This document shows, piece by piece, positions 46,591 through 58,989 of a stretch of DNA of 64,000 nt. Numbering within the stretch: the first letter of the stretch is position 1; each line of letters opens with the position of its first letter. The notes under the pieces are model-generated. The model had not been told where the DNA came from and did no database searches. It was given only the letters and a program-made list of their open reading frames with translations. The position numbers and the translations under genes are program-made. This DNA comes from Centroberyx gerrardi. Its lineage: Eukaryota > Chordata > Actinopteri > Beryciformes > Berycidae. The DNA lies in contig NC_136008.1 in NCBI RefSeq assembly GCF_048128805.1, positions 18,801,572-18,865,571 of the forward strand. The letters run 5' to 3'.

Positions 46591-49500
46591 ATTTGATAAT
46601 GTTTAGACAGTTATAACTGAGCCCTAGATAAGGAAATGTGTTTCCAGTAATAGAGGGAGTGGATCATTTCAGTGTCAGTCAATTTCATTTACTTCACTTT
46701 TTTGTTCCCAGAATCAGTTAGAAAACCTGGTTTCAAAATGAAGCGTTTTGTTTGACAATGAGATGAGACTATTAGAAGAAGAAGTGACACTTACTAAAAA
46801 AATGATACCACAAACATCCAGTAAATGATGGCAAAAATATAACTTTTACGGACGATCCCCTGTATATTTTAGACATATTAAATGTTGAACTTCATGTTTT
46901 TTCCCCCCAAAATGGATACATATTATTTTGGATATGAACTCTTCAAACAGCTTTTATTTGGGTAACTCTATCGTGATAAGCAAAAAATAAACAACTACGG
47001 GGAGGGAAACCATGGCCTCACACCACAAGGAGCCCAACCAGTCATTTACTGGAAGTTCATCCACTTTCTATGAGAGCGGAGCTGCGAGGAAAAGTTGATG
47101 TTTTGGGCAACAAAGGCTCCACAGACATGAGGCGACGGGTTGGAGCAGGAGACACAGAGGGCCGATGTCTTATCGTGACAAAAGCGTCATTTGTCCGCAC
47201 GCTCCAGTGGCGGCTGTGTTTACGATTCCAACTTTCCGAGTGTGTCATCCCCACAGGAAACGATCCACATTTCCCTGATATTATCGCATTTCTATGATAG
47301 CTACGACAGAAGAAAAGGAGATTAGCGTGATATGTCGGGAGGAGTCCTTTCTATCTATTTCAAGCTCTATGGCCAGTGTGAGAGAGAGGGACACAGGGTC
47401 AGTTTCTAAACGGGGATTGTTTGGGCTGTGACTTTGCTCTTTTGTCCACCACATTGGAAATGCCAGAGAGAGAATGTTAAGTGTGAGACAGATTCCAGAT
47501 CCCCCCCCCCCCTCTCTCTCTCTCTTTATCAATCTACTTCTTTCTCTCTCCATCCAATCCCCTCTCCCCTTGTCTCTCTTTCTCGCTCTATCTTGTATCC
47601 TTCTTCTCTGTTTGGCCCTCCAGCTGCTCTCCGCACGAACGCTTATACACACACACGGCATTCTGACGCAAATCCTAAACAAAACACGACTGTCGCCTCA
47701 ACTGTCTGCCAATTCCTCTTTCTCCACAACTTTCGCTCGCTATCTTTCTGTCCTTCTTTCCTTCCTTCCTTCCTTCCTTCCTCCCTTTCCAAACCCCTCT
47801 CTCTCGCTCTCTCTCCCTCTTGTCCTTTCTCTGTTTCTTCCTCTGTGGGTCTCACTGATAACTGGGCTCTATCTCCTCCCAATTATCCAGGCCCGTGTTT
47901 ATATAACCACATAACAGCATAATGGAGTAACAGTGAGCTGTCCACTCCCACCAATCTATACAAAGCAGCTTCGATAATAAGCTCATATAAGCTCTCTCTC
48001 TCTCTTTCTCTCTCTCTCTCAGTTTTCACTTAAAGTGGTCAAAAGAGTGCCTATGGACAGGAAACAGAAACGGATAATACAAAGCGCTTATCACCATGCA
48101 TTGATCTCTAATCTCTAATCTGCTCTGACTCAATTTCCCCACAAGGATCATTAATGTCTCATCTCATCTAATGTTAAACTTGAACAAAATCCCACAGCCT
48201 TCAATTAGAAAAAACAGCAGGGCCTCAGTTCTAAGAGCTGCTTTCTCTCTGCTGTCTCTCTCTCTTCACCCCTCTCTCTCTCTCTCTTTCTCTCTCCCAC
48301 TCTGTTGCTTTGTCTTTTGTCCGCCTGTCTCTCCTCTGTGTCATATTGTATTGTTTCACCTCACCTGTCTCTCTCTCTCTCTCTCTCCTTCGGTTAGCCA
48401 ATCCCTCTCTCTCCCTCCTCTGTTTGCCTCTGTCAGACTGGTTAGATCCTCATGAGCATGTGATCAGCAACATTCAATTCACACAATTTACAGTTAAAGG
48501 CATTTGCTGAAATCATCCAGTGAGACATTCAACAACTGTCAGCATTTGCATGATTCACAGCAATATCACCCCATGGCCCATGGATTATCATACGTATCAT
48601 ATGGTGAAGTCCATGGTAATAACCAGCAAATTATTCAAGTCTCACATATACATAGAGACATGACCGAACAAATAATTAAACAATTAAACAATAAGTAAAA
48701 CAACCAACAGTCTCAGAAAACAAGTGACCAAGAGCCTTATCTTATTATTTTATTGTTTTACTTTATTCTCCTTGCGTTTTTATTCTTGTTTTGTTTATGT
48801 TCCTTGCATTTTTATTCTTGCTTTTTTAACCAATCTCTGTAAAGCACTTTGGTACAAACTTGTTTTGTTTATAAAGCGCTATATAAATAAACCTGAACTT
48901 GAACTTCATCTAAAAGAGAGCAAGCTCTGAATTAAACTAAGATTTCAAACAGCATTATTGTTGTAATTCTGTGCAGAAATTGTAGCGTTCAGGTTGCAGC
49001 TGATTAGTGTTTGTGCCAATGTGCTGCTGTACCCTCCCATTGCTTGGCCTGGCCTTTATGTGTATTTGAGTGGGAGTGGGCATTCTCATTCAAGAGAGAG
49101 AATGTGCATGGGTGCCTTGCCTGTGTGTCAGGCAGGGTTATTGACACAGAGGGAGAGAGAGAGAGACAGAGAAAGAGAGACAGACAGAAATCAACAGTAG
49201 TTCATGTTTGGCTTCCAGCAAACACAAGAGAAACAGGAAGTTCAGTAACCTACAGTGGTGTGAACTGATGAGAAACGGCATAGACAGAATCTCAACCCTT
49301 CCACAACTAAACCTTTGCACACAATATTTCAACATTTCCCTTTTCAATGGGTTTTCCTTGTTATTGAGTTCACATCAGGCCAAAACACCTCAGAGAAGGT
49401 GAGTCTGAGACGATGTTTGTGTGTTCATTTCACCACACAGAAAACTCTATAAATACTTTTTTTTTTAAAGTTTTATGTAAGCTTGGAAAGTTTACTGAGC

Positions 49501-49885
49501 ACGCATGCCGTTTGTCAACACCACTGTTTCCAAATGAATGGGAATGAGTGGTGACGGATCATTCTTGTGGTGAAACCTAACAACATCACTGCCGTTTCAT
49601 CACTTATAACTGCCAGAGCAATGACTGAAGCAGGAACGGTGATTGATACTGGTATTGTGATTCATGGGAGGCACCGATGTTACATGGAGCAAACACACAC
49701 ATACGCACGCCTGGGAAAAAATCCACAAAGTCTTTATGATTTGGATGAGAGAACACAGATTTGAGGAACGGCATGTGTCTTTTCAAGGAAAATGAAAGTC
49801 ATTACAGTCAGTCACTCTTTCACTCACAGCTCTCTCCCTCCTCCCACACACACACAATGAGTTAACGGGTGCCTAGGCCTTCTGA

Positions 49886-49924
<39 letters not shown>

Positions 49925-52900
49925 TAGATGCATGCACGTACACACACATTTCAACAGACTTAGAAGAAAACGAAACCTACGGAGAGAGCATGAGGGTGTG
50001 AGCCTTGGGCAATTGGTGGAATCAAAACTTAAGAATAAAGGCTTCATGATGGATAACTGGGCTGAGACCCATGTTGAGATAAACAACATATGACAAGCAG
50101 AGTTACAGAGATAAACATCAACAACTCTCTCTCTCTTTCACCCTCTATGATGTACAGTAGTACAGTACAGGTTAGTACGTTTTTCAACTTTCAACATAGG
50201 ATCCAGAAAAAAGATTTAGTCACACCCTTGAAAATATACATGTAGATATGTCTTGTGGGTTACCACAGAGAGACATATGACCCATAGTTTACGGAACCTT
50301 TTTATCAATCACTCCATCTGACATCCTGTTGACAGCGAACAGGATGTGACTACACCGACTGATTAACTCAATAAAGCACATCAACTCATATTGGCACTTC
50401 CCACATGGATCCACTGAAAAAAAGCTACAGCTGAATGCACAGCAACACTTAAGGTCTGTGTGGAGGCACACACTTGATCTCGCCGTGACTGTTTAAACAG
50501 CAAAACCACATGGAATTTTTTTCCTCTGTTTAGACAGCCATGATTCGCGTGTGCCATGAAAGAGTCGATCTATGCTGCAAACGGTTAGACATCAGATTTT
50601 TCTGTTGCCGTGTAAAGGCGGCCAAAGTTAAATTCACTGAACTGAGCCGCGGTGATAGATGCCACAGTGTCGTGTATTGTACTAAACTATGAGTGGAACA
50701 TCTATGATGACTATGACTGTATATGGTCACAGACTCTGGCTTGGATCTTAAGAATCTCTCGTAAATGAGGCATGTGGTGCGACCACTATGGGATTTTGAA
50801 GGCCGATACCGATGCCAATACCAATATTTTTTTACCTGAGGCTGCCAATAGTCAATATTTTGCGCCAATATTCAATATCTTTAAATGTGACTGTTTTACG
50901 CCCCCCAAAATGACAAGTATTTAACATTACTGCCTTTAAATGAAGAATGAATAATAAATAGAATAAAATGTGAAAAAAATCATAATTGCAGGTACAGACA
51001 GTTACAGACAGTTTTTATGTGTCTGTGGTCAGGGTGGAGCCTCCATCACATTGGCGGTGGATATCCGATATTCGATATTTAATAGATTAGGCTTTTCCAC
51101 ATGCACTGTAAATCATACCCTATGTAGTGGAGGGGGGTGAGGATGTGGGCCGGTGGAGTACAGGGTCAGATACAGGTTAGCAAGTGAGAGTTATAGTTGT
51201 AAGTCTATAGAAACCTGAGGCGAGATGAGTCAGGCTGAGTGAAACAGAATCTCCTAACAATGGTTATGATATTTCCCTTCATGCTCCTTATAGCAGGCCG
51301 TCAGTATCTGAAACCCTGAGAACTATGAGGCTGCTCTGGTGCTTAGTTCAGTGGTTCAGTGAAGCTCTACTCAAGTACTTTAAACATTTCAGACTACTTT
51401 AGAAAAATATTTTCTCCCTGCCTCTGGACTTCCTCAGCCATTAGTGACAGCAGAGCAACTGCCATATAATGTAGTGGTAAAATAGAAGCTGGCCAAACTA
51501 TGAACTCTATGTTGACCATAAAATGAAAAGGCACAGGCAAAATGGTACTTAAAAAAAAAAAATAGTGTTATTTAATGTTTTAAAGCTGCACTGGACAAGA
51601 TTTTATATAAAAACTACACTCGTCTTATCAGCCTGAATCACAAAGTGGAGTTGCAGCAGAGAAGAGCGTCCCATTCCCCTAATTGAGACCCAGTAGTTTC
51701 GCCCTAGCTGCCCAAATGAAATTCTGGTGTCGGGTAAGGACACTAACACCCACGGGTAGTGATGCACTGAAACACAAACTGCAAAATACAAACTGTTTCC
51801 TAAAGAGCAGTGAGTTAGCGCTCTGTCCAGAGGAAGCTGGTCTCACCAATGTAAGATCTTGTTCCTTTTTCTGTCATTTGGTATCCTTTGGTATAAAGTG
51901 ATCACAGACCAATCGGGTTGGTAAACATGAGCTTGCCTTGCAGGTAACTTGCTGCACCATGTACAACAAAATCACAATGAAAAACTACTGTTGGTGGTAT
52001 ATGGCTAAATGTTGCATTTGAGTCTTAAATATGGTTTCAGAGACTTAAAAACGTATCAGTTTCTCTTTGCACTACTTTTCTAGTGAGAAATTTCACTGGT
52101 TACGCAGATGTATACTTTACTGTTTTTTTGTTGTTTTGTTTTGTTTGTTTTTTACTCTTCAGGCTTATTTGGGGATGCAATTATTCTAAAATGATATTTG
52201 AACTGGCATTAAAAAGTAAGTAAGTAAGCTTTATTTATATAGCACTTTTCAAAAACAAGTTACAAAGTGCTTTACAAAGACATAAAAACAAGAGAAATTA
52301 CCAGATAAAAAATAAAAGTAGAATTGATACAGTAATCATGACAAGCGAGGTATGGATTACAAAAACACAATAAAACAAATAAAATAAAATGGAAGAGTAA
52401 CCGATTCAAGAGAAAGCAATTCTGAAAAAGTGCGTTTTTAAGAGAGAATTGAAAGAAGAAACAGAGCTGGCCTGCCTGATCTCCTCCGGCAGGACGTTCC
52501 AGAGTCGTGGGGCCGTGATTCCAAAGGCTCGTTCTCCTCTGGTTTTTAGCCTTGACCTAGGGATTACTAACAGACCTCTGCCGGAGGATCTCAGGCTGCA
52601 TTTAGGCTTGTAAATTAAGTCAGAGATATAATCCGGGGCCAACCCCAAATGTGCTTTAAAAGTAATCATTAAAATTTTAAAATCAATTCTAAAAACGTAC
52701 AGGTAACCAGTGTAGAGATGCTAAAATAGGCGTTATGTGGGCTCTCCTATTGGATTTTGTGAGTAGTCTTGCTGCAGCATTTTGAACTAGCTGGAGTTTG
52801 GAGAGGTTGTATTGAGAGAGACAGGAATACAGCGAGTAATAGTCTAAGCGGGATGAAATGGAAGCGTGGATAACAGTTTCTAGATTCTTAGCGGATAAAA

Positions 52901-55488
52901 AAGATCTAATTTTCGAGATATTACGAAGTTGCAGAAAGCACAATTTAACGACTGACTTCACCTGCTGGTCAAAGTTAAGTTTGTTATCAAAGATAACACC
53001 CAAATTTCTGCACTGGGGTTTGATGCAACAGGATAGAGAACCTAAGTGAGAGGAGAAATGCTCGCTGGAGGGGTCCGGACCTATGATAATGGCTTCTGAT
53101 TTATCTGAGTTTAGCTGAAGAAAGTTTTGAGAGAGCCAGTTTTTAACATCTGTAAGACAGGATTGTATTTTGACCAGTTGTGTTGTGTTGTTGGAGTCAA
53201 ACGAGAAATAGATCTGGGAGTCGTCCGCATAAAAATGGAAACTGATGTACTTATGAAAGATTTGACCTAGCGGTAACATATAAATGGAGAATAAGAAAGG
53301 GCCAAGGACTGAGCCTTGAGGCACTCCATAGGAAAAATGGGAGGAGGAGGATTTAAAGTTACCAATGGCCACACAGAATTTCCTATTAGAAAGATAGGAA
53401 CAAAACCAATCTAAAACTGTACCTGATAAGCCAACCCAGTGCTTAAGACGTTCAATTAAAATCACATGGTCAACTGTATCAAAAGCTGCAGTAAGATCTA
53501 AAAGCAATAAAACAGATGTTAGGCCATTGTCAGCTGCTAAAAGAATATCATTGAGAACTCTAAGAAGTGCTGTCTCAGTGCTATGACCCGCCCTAAAACC
53601 TGACTGAAATTTATCAAAGAGCCCGTTGCCATTCATATGATCGATGAGCTGACCAGCGACTATTTTACCAAGACCTTAGCCAGGAAGGGAAGTTTAGATA
53701 TTGGGCGGAAGTTATTTTTAAAACGGATGAATCAAGAGATGGCTTTTTGAGAAGTGGTTGAACTGTAGCGGATTTAAAATAATCAGGCACTTGACCAGAT
53801 AAAAGTGAGGAATTGATAATGGCCAGGACAAATGGGGAGATTGAATGAAATATTTCTTTAAAGAAGTGAGTTGGAAGAAAGTCCAGTGAACAGGAGGATG
53901 ACTTCATTTTAGTAATGACATTGGTTAGATGCTTAGTAGTGACTGACTTAAATGCTAGCAGGGTGCAAGGTGTTTTATAGCAAAGGTCAGGGAGAGTTTG
54001 AGAAGGAGGGATAATTGCATTCCTAACAGCTTGAACCTTATTCTAAAAAAAACTCTTCGCATTTATCAACTGAGGGCTCAATAAAAAGTGGGGGAGGGTT
54101 TGTGGTGTGGTTGATTATATCGAAGAGGCGTCTGGGGTCATGTTTATGTTTAGCTATAAGATCCGAAAAATAATTAGTACGTCCAATTTTAACCTCCAAG
54201 TTAAAATTTTTCATGTAATCCTTCAGCCTTTCAAGATGAGTGGGAAAAAAAGGGCTTATAAAGTTTAAATTTAACTTGCAGAAACCTATAGTCACCCTAT
54301 TTATGGTTTGCACTTTTTTGTTTTTAGTTTTCCCTCAGAAATAAAAGGGATTTTTTCAGTCATAATTGTCTTTATTCATATTTTGTTCAAAATATTGAAC
54401 CGTGAACCCAGTATCATGAACCCAACCGTTAGCTGAATGCATTGTCACATTCCAAACTTAATATAATATACTTATACAATGAAACAATATCATTGAGATT
54501 TTTATATCTGCCCTTGAACAAAGCTCATACATGTGTATCGTACTGGTGCAAGAACAATCCTGGAAGCAGAGGCTGAATAAGGTAGCTAGCTGGTTCACTG
54601 CTCCTAACCCAACTACAATGCAGTCACAGTCCATGTCTCCTAGGATACAGGCGCCACTCTAATACTATATCACTTTATATTTTCCATGAGTAGATGCCTC
54701 CCTTAATGGACTTTAATCTGTACATATTATCAGGGTGCCTGTGTGGCCTGTGCTCTGATGTACTCTAATAACAGAGTCTGTGGTCATTGATCAGATGACA
54801 CAGTAATAGAAACGATAGCCTTACACAAATACGCCCATATAAACAGTGTGTAGTCACAGGCACATGCACATACACAAACTTTATGACTGTGATTTTTGAG
54901 CGTCAAGGTGAATATTTAAACCAAAATGTGGACTAAGGCTGCGTTCACATGTAGCGTTATTTTCCCCCAACTGCCAGCGCTTCTTTGTCATCAAAAGCAA
55001 TGGGAAGCTGCCGCAAGGCGCACAAAAGGCTGTTTCCCATAACAACAACAAAGATGGAGAAAGTGCCGGTGGAGAAATTGGTCGTTGTAATAAGGGAATT
55101 TCTGTTATGCTGGACGTGTATTGGGAATATCTGGTAAGCCTTTGCTTGTTGCTCAACACTGTATTGTCTGTTAGAAGTGCTAATCAGCTGGTTAGCAGCT
55201 AGCCAGCTGCTCAGCTAATGTCAGATGACGTTATCCTGATCCGCTTTTTATTTCTCCTCACAAAAAGCACTCCAGGCAGCACTTTTTCTACACAGAAAAC
55301 GCTGTGTGAACGCAGCCTAAGGCTAAAAATTGTGTTTAATATCTGCTGCTTTAGTGGGCATGTCACAATAACTTCTTCATCCCATGCTTAACCAAGAACC
55401 ATTCAGCGACAAACTTATACCTTCCCAAACTGAGTTCCCTTGAGACTACACAGACATGACATGCAGCCAACAGAATGTATGTATGTAT

Positions 55489-55528
<40 letters not shown>

Positions 55529-58500
55529 TTTCAAGAAGGTGACTTGAAATCTGGCAGATCACTCCACTAGTATCAAGAACGCACTCAAGAAAATTCTTGA
55601 TACAAGTCGTTGATTCACATTCACACATCTTACCCTACTTACCTCACATCTTATCTTACAGTTTCAAGAAAAAAAAAATGTTTTAAGACTCAAAACAGCA
55701 TTACATGGCTTGTTAAGATGGACAGTTTCTGCAGTGTACTCTGTCATCTACCACTGGATGGGTTCAGCTAACGGTCTACCTGGCCAAATAAACACTGGAA
55801 ACAATACCAGAACCAAACAACGCTAACAATTGGTGACACAGACACACATGCACACACACACACACACACAGGCTTTCTCTCCCCTGTCTATTTCTTTGTC
55901 TCTTTCTCTTTGTGTGCTGCTCTCAAATAAAATGCAAAGCAGCAACACACACACACACACACACACACATACACATACACACACAGAGAGAGATATGATT
56001 ATAGTGTCAGGTGATGATGAGGAAGGAAATGGTGATCTCATTACAGAGTTGACGTTGATGCATATGACTGTGTGTGTATGTGAGCAGATGTTGCTCAGTA
56101 TCAATGACTCAATGGTTACTTCACCACCTGCTGAAATTTCTGGATTTCAAAACTCACTTACCGGCCCGTACTGACACAACACATCCCGCCAACTGGTAAT
56201 ACAAGACACCCAATCGCCAACATTTCAATATTTCTCTGTCTGAGTTCTATGAAACTTCTCTATTCTAGGGTTGTAAATCTCAGCCTTCACCACAATACGA
56301 TGCAATATTGATACTTCAGGCAACAATTCGATAATTGGCAATATTTCAAATTTTGCTGCGATACGATTCGATGGGGTGCGATAGAATAACATCAGATACA
56401 ACATACCATAGCCATATTGACACCCGTGACCATCTGCGTGCTGTTTATGTTTACCGGCAAGACAAAGCACGTATGCGTAACGTTGTTTTTCCGTCTCTCA
56501 ACAATACGAATCGATTAACGCATGTTGCATCGACTGAATTGCACCATTGCCTTCTGCACTAATCGATGAATCTTTACACCCCTACTCTACTCTGTCCTGA
56601 AAAGTAACTTTGTGTGAAAGTGATTCAAATAACAGAGAATTTGACATTGTTTGCAAAAGTTTTCACCCCCCTTGGCTTCATTTGGGTTCAGCTGTCACAC
56701 AGCAGGCTGCGGCTCCTGAGGACTGCTAGATGGCAGCTTGATCCTTTTGTTGTTGTTGTTGTTTTCCCGGGTTTTAATTAGGTTTGATTGTTTTCACCTG
56801 TTTTGAGTAGCATGTAAGTTCTGCGTTTGTGCCAGTCTTTAGTTCCTTTGCTTCGGTATAGTTGTTGCTTCTCTGGTTTCGTCTGTCTATCTTGTTGTTA
56901 CGTGATCTCTGCATTGTTGACCCTTGCCTGGCTGACTGTATATTCTGCCTACCGATTCCCGTAAAGTCTACTTGATCCCTCCTACATCTGCCTCCTGCGT
57001 TATCTCTGCATTTGGGTTCACTCCCTGCCTTGTGCCATCAGCACTGCACACCATATGCCACTCAGATGTTGTTTTTAGACTGTATTAACCGCTTGTATGT
57101 TTTCCTTTCAGAATTTGTGGATCTATGTACACTGTGTTAATCTTAAGAAAAATATGTTTGTAGCCTAACAAAATATGCAGATGTTACTCTGCAGCTAGTG
57201 TTTTTCCAAGCTTTTAACACAGTGAAGGAGGCGGTATCTCGCCACACCCACAGCCAACACAGGATGAGAACAACATATAATTAGATATGAAACTTTTAAA
57301 ACCTAATCAGCACTCAACAGAGAACCAGGAAGTAATGCTGCAAGAACACCAACAGATTAAACTAAACACAATGCTGCCCTTCTGGACGACTTTTCAAAAA
57401 TCAGGGTGCTCTTCCCAGGAGGTGAGAATAACCATGAGAAGTTTTAAGACTTGGTCTACACCCCGATCTTCTAAATCTGGGTGGTACAGCCAGTCCAAGG
57501 CTAATTATGGTAAAATCAACGTTTGGAGCAGATTTTGCTATGACCCAATTAAGACCGTATGAAAATCTTGCTTCTGTGTGTTTTTTCGTGCCATCCTTAA
57601 TTGAAATAAAGTCTCTTATATCCAGCTTGAATGTCTTTCCCATTTGTGATTCAGGTCTACTTTTATCCAGCATCCCACCATAATCTTTGTTGTATTGAAG
57701 TCATTTTGGCAATCTCAAATAGATTGACTGAGATATTGATACAAGGACTCACAAAATCTATATAAGGCTGTAAAAACGGTTTGCATTTCAAATGTTTGTA
57801 ATCAGTAAGTAAAAAATTGTAAAACTTGTATTTTCAGTTAAGATGGGTTATTCGTAAACAATCTTGGTGAATAAACTTTTTATTTATATGGTCTAATAAA
57901 TTTTGGATTGGGGCTTTAATTAGTTTAGGAAATCTGTAAGAAGTCCCATAAGAGTTTTTCCACTCTGAGGATTAAAGACACTCAGTCACATGGCTGCAAT
58001 CAACCAACTTCTCTTCCTGAAGAAGTGTATTTTCCATTCACCATTCCACGTCCATGACTCACAAGGTAAAAACAAACACATTAAGTTTTTGGAATACCTC
58101 ACAGACCCAAAAGATCTGGCTACGTTTGGACTGGAGAGGCAATATAATATGAAAGGCATGTCTAATGTTTAACAAATTTGTGAATAAAGCTTGGGACAAT
58201 ACATTAAGTGTTAACATTACTGCATGCTTTGTTGAAAAGTAACAGTTGACCCAAACTACACTCATGGATGCGATGAAACTGACACTTTTTGAAGACCTCT
58301 CACAATGTATCCATGATTTTATTCACTAATCTTCCATCTTTTGTTTGCTCCTGTCATTCAAAACAGTAATTTAACATCAATATCTAATCATGTACTTTTT
58401 TTTAAACCAGCTGTTTGTTGTATAACATACCCACAGGTCTGGTCACAAAAACCACCAAGCTGTAGTTTGGTAAACAAGAAAGTGAGGCTGACATATAGGG

Positions 58501-58954
58501 ATGACATGAAAGGTTACGATTCAAATAATGAGACATGCTGTAAGGTTTAATTAAGAAATTGTTGATGAATTTAGGAGTAAATTAAAACAATATTTTGGGT
58601 CGTGCTGGTGGATGAACCATGGCACTTGTTTTGCTAAACTCATTTTAAACTAAACTAATTTCCCCCACAACTACTTAACCACTGTGTGTACTTTGGAATA
58701 GAAGAAATTGATATTTTGATGATTGGATGAACCAAGACACCGTCCAGAGCAGTAGGGGATAATGTACTGTACAGTACAACGTTTGGGACGTCAGAACCTC
58801 TTCACCGTTTTCCTGTTGACATCTGACTGCCTCACTCCCTGTTCTCTCTCTCTTCCAAACCTCCCCCCGCCTCCTCCCATCCCCTCCCGCCATTCCTGGA
58901 ACTCTCATTCGCTTTCCCAAACTTTGCCCTCTTACACTCACACAAACACACACA

Positions 58955-58989
<35 letters not shown>

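Noticed and set aside
47428-47922. 164-codon open frame, plus strand, and overlapping frames
   Set aside because: Translated CT-rich microsatellite sequence (Ser/Leu/Pro runs).
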